Below are positions 16,180-28,227 of a stretch of DNA of 64,000 bases, piece after piece (within the stretch, counting starts at the first letter, position 1; every line of letters starts with the position of its first letter). The DNA is from Oscillospiraceae bacterium. Lineage in GTDB: Bacteria; Bacillota; Clostridia; UBA1381; UBA9506. Under the pieces are notes generated by a model that did not search any database, was not told where the DNA came from, and saw only the letters and a program-made list of their open reading frames with translations. The DNA is taken from NCBI GenBank assembly GCA_015068905.1, contig SVJQ01000003.1, forward strand, positions 1-64,000, given 5' to 3'. The position numbers and the translations under genes are program-made.

Positions 16180-17385
16180 TTACAGTTCAAATTTGTCGTG
16201 GATTGCACGAACAGCTTTGTCTTCATAGCCGGCATCAATCAGGACAGAAACCTTGATTTCAGAAGTTGCAATCATGTGAATGTTAATCTGTGCATCATAG
16301 AGTGCTTCAAACATTTTAGCTGCAACGCCGGGGTTTGAAACCATACCTGCACCAACGATAGAAACCTTTGCAACATCTTTGTTTGAGCTGAGGGTTTCGT
16401 ATGCGATGATGTCTTTGTTTTCTTCTAAAATCTGCAGAGCTTCTGCCAGATGTTCTTCTGTGGTGGTGAAGCTGATGTCTTTTTTGCCTTCACGGCCAAT
16501 GGACTGCAGGATGACATCTACATTAATGTTCTTTTTAGCAAGCAGTGAGAAAATTCTGAATGCTTTACCCGGTGTATCTTCAACGCCGCAAATAGAGATA
16601 CGGGCAACGTCTGTATCCTTTGCGACACCTCTAACTAACATTTTTTCCATATTGACAGCCTCCTTAACGATGGTGCCCTCAGCTCTTGTCAGGCTGGAAC
16701 GGACACAGATGTTTACGTTATATTTTTTGCCTAATTCAACAGAACGGTTATGCAGAACATTAGCGCCCAGGCTTGCAAGCTCAAGCATTTCATCAAAGGT
16801 GATTTCATCCAGCTTGGAAGCGTTGGGAACAATTCTCGGGTCGGTGGTGTAGACACCGTCAACGTCGGTATAAATTTCGCAAAGGTCAGCGTGCATTGCA
16901 GCTGCCAGTGCTACGGCTGAGGTATCAGAACCGCCACGGCCCAGGGTGGTGATATCACCATATTTGTTGATGCCCTGGAAACCGGCAACAATAACAATGT
17001 TTTTCTTATCCAGCTCCATCTGAATGCGTTCCTGCTCAATTCTTCTGATGCGGGCAGCAGAATATTTTGAGTCGGTATGCATACCAACCTGCCAACCGGT
17101 TAAAGAAACAACGGGAAAGCCCAGCTTTTCAATAGCCATAGCCAGCAGAGAGATAGAAATCTGTTCACCGGTGGAGAGGAGCATATCCATCTCACGCTTA
17201 GAGGGTGATGGGTTGATTTCTTTTGCTTTTGCAATCAAATCATCGGTGGTGTCACCCTGAGCGGATACAACAACAATGACCTGATTGCCGGCTTTATAAG
17301 TGCTGGTAATAATGTCTGCAACGTTAAACACGCGCTCGGCATTTGCAACAGATGAGCCGCCAAATTTTTGAACAATAAGACTCAT
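16180..17385 (-). CDS. lysC: Aspartate kinase
   Basis: 401 residues. The N-terminal catalytic motif VQKFGGSSVAN (residues 4-14) binds ATP/aspartate, and RGGSDTSAVALAAA is the second kinase signature. Two ACT domains follow (from about 265: ARISICGVEDTPGKAFRIF, and about 345: KVSIVGAGMVSNPGVAAKM), so feedback inhibition by lysine or threonine is expected. It phosphorylates aspartate at the start of Lys/Thr/Met synthesis. It follows degV by 30 bp, probably in one transcript. Confidence 0.95.
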   Translation of the reverse strand: MSLIVQKFGGSSVANAERVFNVADIITSTYKAGNQVIVVVSAQGDTTDDLIAKAKEINPSPSKREMDMLLSTGEQISISLLAMAIEKLGFPVVSLTGWQVGMHTDSKYSAARIRRIEQERIQMELDKKNIVIVAGFQGINKYGDITTLGRGGSDTSAVALAAAMHADLCEIYTDVDGVYTTDPRIVPNASKLDEITFDEMLELASLGANVLHNRSVELGKKYNVNICVRSSLTRAEGTIVKEAVNMEKMLVRGVAKDTDVARISICGVEDTPGKAFRIFSLLAKKNINVDVILQSIGREGKKDISFTTTEEHLAEALQILEENKDIIAYETLSSNKDVAKVSIVGAGMVSNPGVAAKMFEALYDAQINIHMIATSEIKVSVLIDAGYEDKAVRAIHDKFEL

Positions 17386-17415
17386 ATGATCAGTCCTTTC
17401 GCAATAATTAACAAA

Positions 17416-18273
17416 TTAAATTTCGTGGTTACGAACAAATAAAATACCTAACGTATCAGCACCGCAGTGTGATGAAATGGTGCAACCGGCGCGGGTGAGC
17501 AACACCTCAGAGAATAAGCCGGTGTCAACCACTGCCTGATATGCCATATCTACCACGTCGTCGCTACAACCTGCGTGGGTAACAAAAATGCGATGGGTAT
17601 CAAAATCACCGTCTGCTAAGCGCTCTTCAATATATTTTTGCAGAACAGCCTTAAACTTGCCGCGATATTTTTTACCCACATCCATTTTACCGCCGCTGAC
17701 TTCAATGCAGGGCTTAATGCTGAGTAAGTTTGCGCCCAGTGCAGCAAGCGCACTGCAACGGCCACCTTTTCGCAGATATTCTAAATTATCAATAATAAAG
17801 CTTGCGTCAACCCGCTTTACAAATTCCTCGCAATCTGCGACAACTTCTTCAGCGGTCTTGCCTTCTGCCAGCATTTCAGCAGCGTGGAGAATCGTCAGCG
17901 CTTCACCGGTAGACAGGTTTAACGTATCAACGGGGAACACTCTGCCTTCAAACTCTGCTGCGGCAAGCACAGCGTTCTGATAGGTGCAAGAAAGGCCTGA
18001 GCTTAATGAAAAATGAATCACCTGATCGGCGTCTTTTAAAAGCCCTTCAAAGTATTCGATAAAATCACCTACAGAAACTGCAGAGGTTTTCGGCATAACG
18101 CCGTTTTCCTTTACCTTTTGATATAACTCATCCGGTGTGATTTCAATGCCATCGCGGAAAGCTTTCTCACCAAAGGTTATATATAAAGGTAAACGGCTGA
18201 TGTTGTATTTTTCAAATAATTCAGGGGTTAAATCGCAGGTTGAATCTGCTGATAAAATAATCTTTTTTCCCAC
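17416..18273 (-). CDS. DegV-family fatty-acid-binding protein
   Basis: 285 residues. A GTG start at 18273, behind AAAGGAGAGG, fits the family start (KKIILSADSTCDL); the longer frame to 18369 runs through the promoter. DegV signatures are present: ADSTCDLTPE, VMPKTSAVSVGDF, the SSGLSCTYQNA loop and the C-terminal SHCGADTLGI. Members bind fatty acids and in several Firmicutes feed the FakA kinase. No fakA is near. Confidence 0.9.
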   Translation of the reverse strand: MGKKIILSADSTCDLTPELFEKYNISRLPLYITFGEKAFRDGIEITPDELYQKVKENGVMPKTSAVSVGDFIEYFEGLLKDADQVIHFSLSSGLSCTYQNAVLAAAEFEGRVFPVDTLNLSTGEALTILHAAEMLAEGKTAEEVVADCEEFVKRVDASFIIDNLEYLRKGGRCSALAALGANLLSIKPCIEVSGGKMDVGKKYRGKFKAVLQKYIEERLADGDFDTHRIFVTHAGCSDDVVDMAYQAVVDTGLFSEVLLTRAGCTISSHCGADTLGILFVRNHEI

Positions 18274-18330
18274 ACAATCCTCTCCTTTCGGTCGGGGGAT
18301 ATCAGTAGACAAAACTATATTTATTTTATC

Positions 18331-18359
18331 ATTATAATATACGAAAGAAAAAAAGTCAA
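18331..18359 (-). promoter_or_regulatory. Promoter of degV-lysC
   Basis: Minus strand TTGACT (18354-18359) and TATAAT (18331-18336), 17-bp spacer. Confidence 0.8.
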
Positions 18360-18411
18360 TATGACCCACAGAAAATCACACTAAAAAATTGGGTGTTTTA
18401 TGAGATTTTTG

Positions 18412-18440
18412 TTTACAAAAAGGTGTATTTGTGGTATGAT
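18412..18440 (+). promoter_or_regulatory. Promoter of trxA and the following cluster
   Basis: TTTACA (18412-18417) and TATGAT (18435-18440), 17-bp spacer, 84 bp before the trxA start. Confidence 0.7.
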
Positions 18441-18523
18441 AGAATGTGGAAAATAATAGACCCTTAAATATTTTTCTTTTTATGGTTTATAATATATTCA
18501 GAACTTGGAAAGGATGCGGTATT

Positions 18524-18853
18524 ATGGCCAACGATTTTGTAAAAAAACTGACGGAAGCAAATTTTGAGCAGGATGTTTTAAAAAGTGATAAGCCTGTTTT
18601 GGTAGACTTTTGGGCATCCTGGTGCGGCCCCTGCAGAATGGTTTCACCCCTGATTGACCAACTGGCAGAAGAATTTGACGGTCGCGCTGTGGTTGGTAAG
18701 GTCAATGTAGATGAAGAAGGTCCCCTTGCTATCCGCTATAACGTTATGACCATTCCCACTGTTATTATCTTTAAAAACGGTGAAGTTTTAGATCAGGTTT
18801 CCGGTGCATATCCCAAGGCGCACTTTGAGGAGATGCTCAACAAGGCACTATAA
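18524..18853 (+). CDS. trxA: Thioredoxin
   Basis: 109 residues. The ATG at 18524 behind AAAGGA is chosen over an upstream in-frame ATG without a ribosome site. The active site is [10 protein letters not shown] (Cys33/Cys36 region), with the conserved cis-proline in MTIPTVIIF. It is a cytoplasmic disulfide reductase. It is the first gene of a cluster that continues into yhbY and leuS. No thioredoxin reductase gene is in the window. Confidence 0.95.
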   Translation: MANDFVKKLTEANFEQDVLKSDKPVLVDFWASWCGPCRMVSPLIDQLAEEFDGRAVVGKVNVDEEGPLAIRYNVMTIPTVIIFKNGEVLDQVSGAYPKAHFEEMLNKAL

Positions 18854-18874
18854 AGAAAAGACAGGAGATTTTTC

Positions 18875-19162
18875 ATGATTACAGGAAAACAAAGGGCATC
18901 CCTTCGCAAGCTGGCGAATCCCATCCCTGCAATTTTGCAGATTGGCAAGGGCGGCATCAATGACAATTTTTTAAAGCAGGTTGATGATGCGTTAGAAGCC
19001 CGTGAGCTGGTTAAGGTTTCAATTTTAGAAACGGCGATGCTTGACACAAAGGCGACCTGCAATTATGTTGCAGAGTGCTTGCACGCTGAGCCTGTGCAGG
19101 CCATTGGTTCAAAGTTTGTTATTTATCGCGAATCAAAAGAAAATAAAACCATTGAAATTTAA
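18875..19162 (+). CDS. yhbY: YhbY-family RNA-binding protein
   Basis: 95 residues behind CAGGAGA. It is a single CRM domain with the GxxG loop IGKGGINDNFLKQV and the start TGKQRASLRKLAN. The family associates with pre-50S ribosomal particles. It lies 21 bp after trxA and 11 bp before nadD, the usual order in Firmicutes (yhbY-nadD-yqeK-rsfS). Confidence 0.93.
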   Translation: MITGKQRASLRKLANPIPAILQIGKGGINDNFLKQVDDALEARELVKVSILETAMLDTKATCNYVAECLHAEPVQAIGSKFVIYRESKENKTIEI

Positions 19163-19173
19163 AGGATGATTTT

Positions 19174-19767
19174 GTGAAAACAGGTTTATACGGTGGCACC
19201 TTTGACCCCCTTCATAATGGGCATATCAAGGTGGCACAGGCGGCAAAAAATCACCTTCAGCTTGACAGAATTATTTTCATCCCGGCAGGGGACCCTCCTC
19301 ATAAAACAGACAAGAAGATTACCGATAAGGCGCACCGCCTTGCCATGACTGAACTTGCGGCAGAGGGCGTAGGTGCTTTTGTTTCTGACTGGGAGCTGAA
19401 CCAGACGGAAAGAAGCTATAGCGTTTTGACGGTACAGCATTTTAAAGAGCTGTACCCGGAGGATGAAATTTATTTCATCATCGGGGCAGACTCCTTTCGC
19501 GATTTGCCTTCCTGGTGGCACTACCGGGAACTGATGGGGCTGTGTAATTTTGTAGTGGTGTCTCGTCCTGATGTAGATAAATCCACCTTTTTATCCCGAT
19601 TCGATGGGGATGAAACGCCGCCCAGAGTCTTCTTTTTAGATAATATTTTAATGGATATTTCGTCAACCCAAATCCGCAATATGGCAGCAGAGGGAAAGGA
19701 CTTTTCTCACTTGGTGCCTGCCTCTATAGCGGATTATATACAAGCAAATGGTTTATACAAAGGTTAA
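19174..19767 (+). CDS. nadD: Nicotinate-nucleotide adenylyltransferase
   Basis: 197 residues from a GTG start behind AAAGGATGA. GLYGGTFDPLHNGHIKVA carries the nucleotidyltransferase GxFxPxHxGH signature and ISSTQIRN is the second ATP-binding motif. It converts nicotinate mononucleotide to deamido-NAD in NAD synthesis. It is followed directly by yqeK. Confidence 0.96.
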   Translation: MKTGLYGGTFDPLHNGHIKVAQAAKNHLQLDRIIFIPAGDPPHKTDKKITDKAHRLAMTELAAEGVGAFVSDWELNQTERSYSVLTVQHFKELYPEDEIYFIIGADSFRDLPSWWHYRELMGLCNFVVVSRPDVDKSTFLSRFDGDETPPRVFFLDNILMDISSTQIRNMAAEGKDFSHLVPASIADYIQANGLYKG

Positions 19768-19781
19768 AGATGGAGGAGCCA

Positions 19782-20381
19782 ATGGAATTAGCCAAAATGG
19801 ATCTTGAAGCAATGGAACAAAAACTCAGAGGCATGTTGTCTGAAAAGCGGTATCAGCACTCTCTGGGCGTCATGGAAACTGCTATAGAAATGGCAGAGAT
19901 TTTTGGTGTCGATGTGGAAAAAGCACGCCTTGCCGGGCTTTTGCATGATTGCGCCAAAGATATTGAAAGAAGCAAACGGATTCCTCTTTGCAAAGAACTG
20001 GGTGTTCACCTTGACCCGGTGAAAAAAGACCAAAAGGGTTTGATTCACGCAGATTTGGGTGCAAAAATGGTTGAAACAGAATTTGGCATTACCGATATAG
20101 AAGTTATCAACGCTGTGAAGTATCATACTTTGGGCAGAGAGAACATGACAGACCTTGAAAAGATTTTATACTTGGCAGATATCATTGAACCAAACCGAAA
20201 ACCCTTTGACGGGATAGAGGAGCTTCGCAGCTTGTGCAGAAGCAATTTAGACTGTGCTATGCTTTACGCGCTGGATCGGTCGATTGAGTATATTCAACAC
20301 CGGCACAAAAAGCTACATAGCCAGACCTTGCAGGCACAGCAATACTTTTTAGAGATATGTAAAGAGAAGGTGACAGGATGA
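19782..20381 (+). CDS. yqeK: HD-domain diadenosine tetraphosphatase YqeK
   Basis: 199 residues. The ATG at 19782 is chosen because the in-frame ATG at 19770 overlaps the GGAGGAG site. The HD metal motif is GLLHDCAKD, with H in YQHSLGVMETA and KYHTLGRENMT completing the site. YqeK proteins hydrolyse Ap4A symmetrically. It overlaps rsfS by 4 bp (ATGA). Confidence 0.93.
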   Translation: MELAKMDLEAMEQKLRGMLSEKRYQHSLGVMETAIEMAEIFGVDVEKARLAGLLHDCAKDIERSKRIPLCKELGVHLDPVKKDQKGLIHADLGAKMVETEFGITDIEVINAVKYHTLGRENMTDLEKILYLADIIEPNRKPFDGIEELRSLCRSNLDCAMLYALDRSIEYIQHRHKKLHSQTLQAQQYFLEICKEKVTG

Positions 20382-20737
20382 CATCGTTAGAAAAAACACA
20401 GGCAATCGTTAAACATTTAGATAATAAAAAGGCAAAAGACATTAAGGCCCTACAGGTTTCAGAGCTGACCCTTTTGGCAGACTATTTTGTAATCTGCTCA
20501 GCTCAGTCTTCCACTCAGGTGAAAGCCTTGGCAGACACCTTGGAAGAAGAAATGGAAAAGAAAGAAATCACTCTTTTCCAAAAAGAAGGCAAGCAGGGCT
20601 TTAACTGGATTTTGATGGATTATTCCGATGTGATTGTGCATATATTTTATCAGGAAACCCGTGAATTTTACGGTCTGGAAAAGCTCTGGTCAGATGCTGT
20701 TGAGCTGAATCTGGACGAGATTATAGAGGAGGACTAA
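20378..20737 (+). CDS. rsfS: Ribosomal silencing factor RsfS
   Basis: 119 residues starting in the yqeK stop. Conserved [22 protein letters not shown] and [17 protein letters not shown] match the RsfS/Iojap family, which binds ribosomal protein uL14 and blocks subunit joining when nutrients are short. Followed by leuS after 5 bp. Confidence 0.95.
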   Translation: MTSLEKTQAIVKHLDNKKAKDIKALQVSELTLLADYFVICSAQSSTQVKALADTLEEEMEKKEITLFQKEGKQGFNWILMDYSDVIVHIFYQETREFYGLEKLWSDAVELNLDEIIEED

Positions 20738-20742
20738 AGAGG

Positions 20743-23154
20743 ATGGAATATAATTTTCAAAACATTGAGAAAAAGTGGCAGAACAACTGGTACACAAATA
20801 ACACCTTCCGTGCAAAGGACGATTATACTATGCCGAAGTTTTACGGCTTGGTAGAATTCCCGTATCCGTCAGGTCACGGTCTGCACGTTGGTCACCCCAG
20901 AAGCTATACAGCTTTGGATATTGTTGCCCGCAAACGCCGGTTAGAGGGTTATAATGTACTGTACCCTATCGGTTGGGATGCGTTCGGTCTGCCGACGGAG
21001 AATTTTGCGATTGCTAACAAAATCCATCCGAAAAAGGTTACTGCAGATAACGTGGCAAACTTCAAGCGCCAGCTCCAGAGCATTGGTTTTTCCTTTGACT
21101 GGACCCGTGAGATTAATACCACCGATGCGGCATACTACAAATGGACACAATGGATTTTCTTAAAATTATTTGAAAAAGGTCTTGCTTATAAGCAGGAGAT
21201 GCCCATCAACTTCTGTACTTCCTGTAAGGTTGGCCTTGCTAATGAAGAGGTTGTTAACGGTGTTTGTGAACGTTGCGGTAGTGAAGTTGTTCGCCGTAAC
21301 AAGAGCCAGTGGATGCTGAAGATTACTGAATATGCTCAGCGCCTGATTGACGATTTGGATGACCTTAACTACATAGAAAAAGTTAAAACCCAGCAAAAGA
21401 ACTGGATTGGCCGCTCTGAGGGTGCTGAGGTAGAATTTAAAATCAGCGGCACCGATGAAAAGGTAACTGTATATACCACCCGTCCTGACACCCTGTTTGG
21501 TGCAACCTATATGGTTCTGTCACCGGAACACCCCTATGTTGAACAATTTAAAGATAAGATTAAAAACTACGATGAAGCTGTGGCTTATCGTGAGAATGCG
21601 GCTAAAAAGTCTGAGTTTGAACGTACTGAGCTTGCAAAAGATAAAACCGGTGTTCGCTTAGACGGCTTATTTGCTGTTAACCCCGTTAACGAAAAAGAAA
21701 TCCCCATTTTCATTTCTGATTATGTGTTAATGAGCTACGGTACCGGCGCGATTATGGCTGTTCCTGCTCACGATGACCGTGACTGGGATTTTGCAAAGAA
21801 ATTCGACCTGCCCATTATTGAAGTTGTTGCCGGTGGTGAGGATGTGCAGAAAGCTGCATACACTGACACCGATAGCGGCAAGATGGTTAACTCCGGCTTC
21901 TTAGACGGTATGGAAGTGAAAGAAGCTATTGCTGCCATCCGAGATTTTCTTGAAGAAAAGGGCATTGGCAAAAAGAAAGTTAACTACAAACTCCGTGACT
22001 GGGTATTCTCCCGTCAGCGTTATTGGGGCGAGCCCATTCCTTTGGTTCACTGTGACAAGTGTGGTTGGGTGGCTCTGCCTGAATCCGAACTGCCCCTCAC
22101 TCTGCCTGAGGTTGATAACTATGAACCCACAGACAATGGTGAATCTCCCTTGTCTAAGATTGAAGACTGGGTGAACACCACCTGTCCCAAGTGTGGCGGT
22201 CACGCTGTTCGTGAAACTGATACTATGCCTCAGTGGGCGGGTTCTTCCTGGTACTTCCTGCGCTATATTGACCCGGGCAACAACGATGCACCCGCATCAG
22301 AGGAAGCTATTAATTACTGGATGCCGGTTGACTGGTACAACGGCGGTATGGAACATACCACGCTGCACCTTCTGTACTCCCGTTTCTGGCACAAGTTCTT
22401 ATATGACATCGGCGTAGTGAACACACCGGAACCCTATGCAAAACGTACCTCTCATGGTATGATTCTGGGTGAAAACAATGAAAAGATGTCCAAATCCCGT
22501 GGTAACGTTGTCAATCCGGATGATATCGTGAACGATTTTGGTGCTGACACCTTCCGTACCTATGAAATGTTCATCGGTGCCTTTGATCAGGCAACACCCT
22601 GGTCTATGAACGGTGTTAAGGGCTGCTACCGCTTTATGGAACGTGTATGGAATCTGCAGGAACTTTTGAGTGATGAAGAAGGCTATTCTGCTGACCTTGA
22701 AAACACCATGCACAAAACCATTAAAAAGGTTACGGAAGATATTGAACGTATGAAGTTTAACACTGCTATCGCAACCCTGATGGCGCTGATTAACGACTTC
22801 TACAAAAAGGGCAGCGTAACCCGTGGCGAACTTAAGACCTTCTTATTGCTCTTAAATCCCACCGCGCCCCACATCACAGAAGAAATGTGGCAAAACGCAG
22901 GCTTTGGCGGCGAGCTGAATGCTGCGAAATGGCCGGAATATGACGAGGCAAAGACAATCGACTCAACGGTTGAAGTGGTTGTTCAGTTAAACGGTAAGGT
23001 AAAAGGCAAAATTATGGTTTCTGCCGGTCTTGACCGTGACAGTCTGGGTGAAGCAGCGCTGGCTGATGACGTGGTTAAAAACCTGCTAGATGGTAAAACC
23101 GTGGTTAAAACCATTTGCGTACCTGATAAACTGGTAAACTTCGTGGTTAAATAA
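20743..23154 (+). CDS. leuS: Leucyl-tRNA synthetase
   Basis: 803 residues, the bacterial length. The HIGH motif is HVGHPRS, two zinc-type Cys clusters are visible (CTSCKVGL...CERCG and CDKCGW...CPKCGG), the editing CP1 domain carries [14 protein letters not shown], and the class I KMSKS motif is intact ([11 protein letters not shown]). No T-box was found upstream, so expression probably follows the yhbY cluster promoter. Confidence 0.97.
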   Translation: MEYNFQNIEKKWQNNWYTNNTFRAKDDYTMPKFYGLVEFPYPSGHGLHVGHPRSYTALDIVARKRRLEGYNVLYPIGWDAFGLPTENFAIANKIHPKKVTADNVANFKRQLQSIGFSFDWTREINTTDAAYYKWTQWIFLKLFEKGLAYKQEMPINFCTSCKVGLANEEVVNGVCERCGSEVVRRNKSQWMLKITEYAQRLIDDLDDLNYIEKVKTQQKNWIGRSEGAEVEFKISGTDEKVTVYTTRPDTLFGATYMVLSPEHPYVEQFKDKIKNYDEAVAYRENAAKKSEFERTELAKDKTGVRLDGLFAVNPVNEKEIPIFISDYVLMSYGTGAIMAVPAHDDRDWDFAKKFDLPIIEVVAGGEDVQKAAYTDTDSGKMVNSGFLDGMEVKEAIAAIRDFLEEKGIGKKKVNYKLRDWVFSRQRYWGEPIPLVHCDKCGWVALPESELPLTLPEVDNYEPTDNGESPLSKIEDWVNTTCPKCGGHAVRETDTMPQWAGSSWYFLRYIDPGNNDAPASEEAINYWMPVDWYNGGMEHTTLHLLYSRFWHKFLYDIGVVNTPEPYAKRTSHGMILGENNEKMSKSRGNVVNPDDIVNDFGADTFRTYEMFIGAFDQATPWSMNGVKGCYRFMERVWNLQELLSDEEGYSADLENTMHKTIKKVTEDIERMKFNTAIATLMALINDFYKKGSVTRGELKTFLLLLNPTAPHITEEMWQNAGFGGELNAAKWPEYDEAKTIDSTVEVVVQLNGKVKGKIMVSAGLDRDSLGEAALADDVVKNLLDGKTVVKTICVPDKLVNFVVK

Positions 23155-23165
23155 GTTATAAAAGT

Positions 23166-23202
23166 AAAAAAAGGCTGTAGCGTTTTTGCTACAGCCTTTT
23201 TT
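23166..23202. terminator. Bidirectional terminator
   Basis: AAAAAAGGCTGTAGC and GCTACAGCCTTTTTT around GTTTTT, between leuS and the convergent oxidoreductase gene. Confidence 0.9.
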
Positions 23203-23205
23203 AAT

Positions 23206-24321
23206 TTAGTCAATAACAGGAATCTCAAGTGCGTTGCCGCCGTTTTCGGCAGATATGTGGGCAATGGTACCGGGAAGAGATGCGTTGATTGCAAAATCAA
23301 TATCAAGCTCAGGCTTTTTACCTTTCACAATACATTCTATGAATTTACGGAAGGTTACAACGTCGCATCCACCATGCCCCTGCAGATCGGATTCACCGGG
23401 ATAACTGATTGCAACGGGAATTTCCATCTTTGTTTCAAAGGTTCCCGGAATACTCGAAAGCTGCGCAAACGAGTTTGCTTTTTCCCACGCCTTTGTGGGG
23501 TCTGTCATAATGCTGCCTCTTGTACCAATTATGCGGAAGTTGTGGTCAAACCCTGCATATGCACCAAAGATAATGTTAATTCTGATGATGGCACCCTTTT
23601 CAGTTTTCATAATTGCTACAGCGTTAGCGGATACTTTTTTATTGGGGTTGTATTGAATGTCGGACTCAAAGCAAGAAACGCTTACGCAACGGTCATTCAT
23701 AATATAAAGAAGGGGTCCTAAGCTATGGGTTAGATAGTGAATTGCCGGATGATACGTTCTCCATGTTTCTTTGACAGGCTTTAAGTTTCCGTCTTCGTCA
23801 TAATAGTTTTTATAATCAAACGTGTGAATATATTCTGCTTCTGCAAGAACAACATCGCCAAACTCGCCGTCGTCATACATCTTCTTCCATGTTTGAATAT
23901 TGGCAACATAGCAAACATTTTCAGCAAACATAAAGGTGAGATCGGGGTGAGCCGAAACTGCCGCCTTCAGTGCTTTTGCTTCTTCAACGGTTTGAACGGC
24001 AGGTACTTCCTCAAGCACATGCTTGCCGGCTTCTAAAGCCATAATTACCTGCTCGGTATGAAGCGGTGCATCGGTGCAAATATAAACTGCATCAACATCA
24101 GATTTTAAAAATTCTTCATAGCTTTCAAAAGATTCATATTCTGAGGGGTCAATGCTGTTGTTTTCCTTTAACATTTTATGGGTTGCTTTAATCGCTTCAG
24201 GATTTTTGTCGCATACAGCGGTCACCTTAACATTGTCATCGTTTGCAATGTAAGAAAGCATATAACGACCTCTCCCGAGACCAACTGCACCTATTTTAAC
24301 AACTTTTTTTTCAGCTTCCAT
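23206..24321 (-). CDS. Gfo/Idh/MocA-family oxidoreductase
   Basis: 371 residues. The ATG at 24321 is chosen because an ATG at 24336 overlaps the GGAGG site. The Rossmann start VKIGAVGLGRGRYMLSYI and the motif GKHVLEEVPAV (the EKP-type loop, here EEVP) identify the family; the C-terminal domain is the standard alpha/beta. It probably acts on a sugar or inositol derivative with NAD(P). The LEE variant lacks the usual EKP lysine, so catalysis may differ. The AraC regulator lies just upstream on the same strand. Confidence 0.85.
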   Translation of the reverse strand: MEAEKKVVKIGAVGLGRGRYMLSYIANDDNVKVTAVCDKNPEAIKATHKMLKENNSIDPSEYESFESYEEFLKSDVDAVYICTDAPLHTEQVIMALEAGKHVLEEVPAVQTVEEAKALKAAVSAHPDLTFMFAENVCYVANIQTWKKMYDDGEFGDVVLAEAEYIHTFDYKNYYDEDGNLKPVKETWRTYHPAIHYLTHSLGPLLYIMNDRCVSVSCFESDIQYNPNKKVSANAVAIMKTEKGAIIRINIIFGAYAGFDHNFRIIGTRGSIMTDPTKAWEKANSFAQLSSIPGTFETKMEIPVAISYPGESDLQGHGGCDVVTFRKFIECIVKGKKPELDIDFAINASLPGTIAHISAENGGNALEIPVID

Positions 24322-24371
24322 CCGTATATCCTCCAACGCATTATTTTAGAGATTTGCTCTCTGTTACAAAA

Positions 24372-24400
24372 AGTATACCATAGATTTTTTTGAGGGTAAA
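24372..24400 (-). promoter_or_regulatory. Promoter of the Gfo/Idh/MocA gene
   Basis: Minus strand TTTACC (24395-24400) and TATACT (24372-24377), 17-bp spacer. Confidence 0.65.
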
Positions 24401-24432
24401 TGGATATTAAGAGTGTGATGATGTAAAAAAGT

Positions 24433-25239
24433 CTACTTCTTTATGTTTTTTAAATACGCAGACGGGCTCATTCCCATCTTTCTTCTGAACACCTTTGAAA
24501 AGTATAGGGGATCGGAAAAGCCACATAAGGTTGAAATATAGGAAACAGGCGTTACGTTGTTCTCCAAAAGCCTTATGGCGTACTGAATCCTTAACTGATT
24601 TATATATTTGTTAAGTGAAATGTTCATTTTCTTCTTGAAAACGGAAGATACATATTTTGCACTGTAAGAAAATCGCTCAGCGATTTTCTGAACTGTTATA
24701 TCGGCATCTTTGTAGTGAATGTCAATATATTCCGTCAAAGCTTCAACCAGCGCATCGGCATTAGATTTTCCTGCTTCTTCCTCTTTCGTACTGATATATG
24801 AAATTGTGTTCAGCAAAACGCTTTCTGTAACAAAATGCGCATTGTGGATGGTCACTCTTTTGATGGATGTTTTCCAGAAGTCAATTAAATAACTAAAATT
24901 ACCACAAATGGGATTGCCAACAGTAATGCTACGGTTTTCCAGCATTTTCACTATATCTGCACCGATAAAATCAATGTATATGTATCTGAAATCATCGCTT
25001 GCCTCGATTTCATAGGTGCAACCCGGAAAGCAGAAAAAAAGCGTTCCGCGTTCAAGCGAAAAACGAAGTGAGTTGATTTTTAAAATACCGCGCCCTTCTG
25101 TAATCAGGTGAACAGAATAAGTTTTAAGAAAGAACGGCTGTGAAAGTGCTTTAAATTCTGTTTCATAAACAAACCGTAAGGTTCTAATGTTATGGTTATT
25201 TTCCTTATCAGGCATAAAACTGCAAATGCTTTTATCCAA
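24433..25239 (-). CDS. AraC-family transcriptional regulator
   Basis: 268 residues. Residues about 15-140 are a cupin-like sensor domain (SLERGTLFFCFPGCTYEI). Residues about 165-265 hold two helix-turn-helix units: VQKIAERFSYSAKYVSSVFKK and VSYISTLCGFSDPLYFSKVFRRKMGMSP. It probably controls the oxidoreductase gene 111 bp downstream and responds to a sugar, by analogy with the family. Confidence 0.9.
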   Translation of the reverse strand: MDKSICSFMPDKENNHNIRTLRFVYETEFKALSQPFFLKTYSVHLITEGRGILKINSLRFSLERGTLFFCFPGCTYEIEASDDFRYIYIDFIGADIVKMLENRSITVGNPICGNFSYLIDFWKTSIKRVTIHNAHFVTESVLLNTISYISTKEEEAGKSNADALVEALTEYIDIHYKDADITVQKIAERFSYSAKYVSSVFKKKMNISLNKYINQLRIQYAIRLLENNVTPVSYISTLCGFSDPLYFSKVFRRKMGMSPSAYLKNIKK

Positions 25240-25595
25240 TCATGCCACCCTCTCATAGCATAATGCTGTTATTTAATCATATCATCCTCTTGGTGTGCTT
25301 GTAAATAGACATTATCCTGAAATATATGGAAAAAACAGAACTATCCAAATCTGTATAGATGATAGACTTTGAATATCTCTGTTTGTAAGACGGATAAATA
25401 GTGGGTTTTAATGAGGTTTCTATGGATGAATTTATACAGAAGAAACAAGTAAAAAACACTTTAAGAAAAGTATAATATCCATAGTAGGTTATGGTTGGTA
25501 TTCTCTCGAAAGAACCGTTACGAAGCGGTGATTGTGGTGTATGATTTCAAAAGCTCGATAATTTTATACCGGGTTTCTTCCTTTATAATATAACA
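25240..25595. other. Intergenic gap with one promoter and no gene
   Basis: Minus strand TTTACA (25300-25305) and TATGAT (25276-25281), 18-bp spacer, can drive the AraC gene. Beyond that I see only short unsupported frames, AT-rich sequence and no hairpin with a T run. Confidence 0.5.
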
Positions 25596-26369
25596 CTAAA
25601 ACATAACTGCCAGTTCATCTTCTTCTGTCACGGGGGCGTATTGTTCCTTTTGCGTTCCTGCCACAGTAGCGACGAAAACTCTCTCAGCACCGGCATCACT
25701 CAGTAACTTTGAAAGGGCATCAGCCGTGGCACCGGTTGTCAGCACATCATCAATCAACAAAACATGCTTACCCTTAAACGCTTTTTTCGGCATAGAAAGG
25801 GAGAAGGCTTTTTCTACATTTTTAAATCGTGAGACATAGTCAAGTGAGCTTTGTTTTCGGGTTTCGGCAGATTTTGAAAACGCCTCAGATAAAAAAGGGA
25901 TGCCCAATTCTTTTGCCACAGGCTCTGCAATCAGGTTTGTGTGGTGATAGCCACGCTCTCTGTGCGCGGCTTCTGTCATTGGTGTGCAGACAACGCAGTC
26001 AAAGGGATTCTGCCGGTGAAAGGGCAAAACCCTGTAATACAAAAGCCGGGCAAAGGTTCGACAGAGATCTCTGCGACCGTAGAATTTATATTGTAAAACA
26101 GCGTGCCGGATGCCTTCCTTATAGGGCAGGCAAGCGACGGCACGGGTAAAGTAATGAACGTGGGTCTGACAGGTCGGGCAAAAGGGCTCTAATGAGGTCA
26201 GTTGGCATCCGCAGATTCTGCAGGTGGGTACTTCGTCTAAAAAGGTGAGCTTTTCCGCGCAATGATGGCAGATGGCAATCCGGCTTTTGGTTTCCTTCAT
26301 CACGCGACCACAAATCATACATCGCTCAGGAAAAACAAGATCTAAAATCTTTTCTTTCACTGCGTGCAC
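25596..26369 (-). CDS. comFC: ComF-family phosphoribosyltransferase-like protein
   Basis: 257 residues. The N-terminus has three Cys-rich knuckles (CMICG, CHHC, CRICG and CPTC), a double zinc ribbon. The C-terminal part is a type I phosphoribosyltransferase fold with the PRPP loop HVLLIDDVLTTGATADA and the upstream CTPMTEAAHRERGYHHT motif. ComFC supports DNA uptake in competent species; no comFA is next to it here. Confidence 0.9.
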   Translation of the reverse strand: MHAVKEKILDLVFPERCMICGRVMKETKSRIAICHHCAEKLTFLDEVPTCRICGCQLTSLEPFCPTCQTHVHYFTRAVACLPYKEGIRHAVLQYKFYGRRDLCRTFARLLYYRVLPFHRQNPFDCVVCTPMTEAAHRERGYHHTNLIAEPVAKELGIPFLSEAFSKSAETRKQSSLDYVSRFKNVEKAFSLSMPKKAFKGKHVLLIDDVLTTGATADALSKLLSDAGAERVFVATVAGTQKEQYAPVTEEDELAVMF

Positions 26370-26539
26370 CCCCCTTCATAAACTATTATTGGTAATCATT
26401 TTACCATATATTGAAAGCTGTCGCAATAAAATTTACAGGGATTTACAACATATATACATAGTCTTTGTCCAAAATAAACAGATAGATGTTAAAAAATTTT
26501 AGCGATTTATGAAAAATCTTCGAAACTCAAAAAAAAACC

Positions 26540-26568
26540 TTGACAATAAGGAAAAATATAGGTACAAT
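26540..26568 (+). promoter_or_regulatory. Promoter of pyrG
   Basis: TTGACA (26540-26545) and TACAAT (26563-26568), 17-bp spacer. The start point falls just before the ribosome site; no CTP-sensing attenuator is evident. Confidence 0.8.
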
Positions 26569-26577
26569 ATAGTGTAG

Positions 26578-28209
<1,632 letters not shown>

Positions 28210-28227
28210 GTTTCTTCCTATATAATA

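Noticed and set aside
16094-16180. yybP-ykoY manganese riboswitch before mntP
   Set aside because: The gap holds only the lysC terminator and a ribosome site; none of the aptamer elements are seen.
25425-25475. Short frame starting MDEFIQKKQ in the gap before comFC
   Set aside because: 17 codons, no ribosome binding site and no recognisable relation to a known protein.
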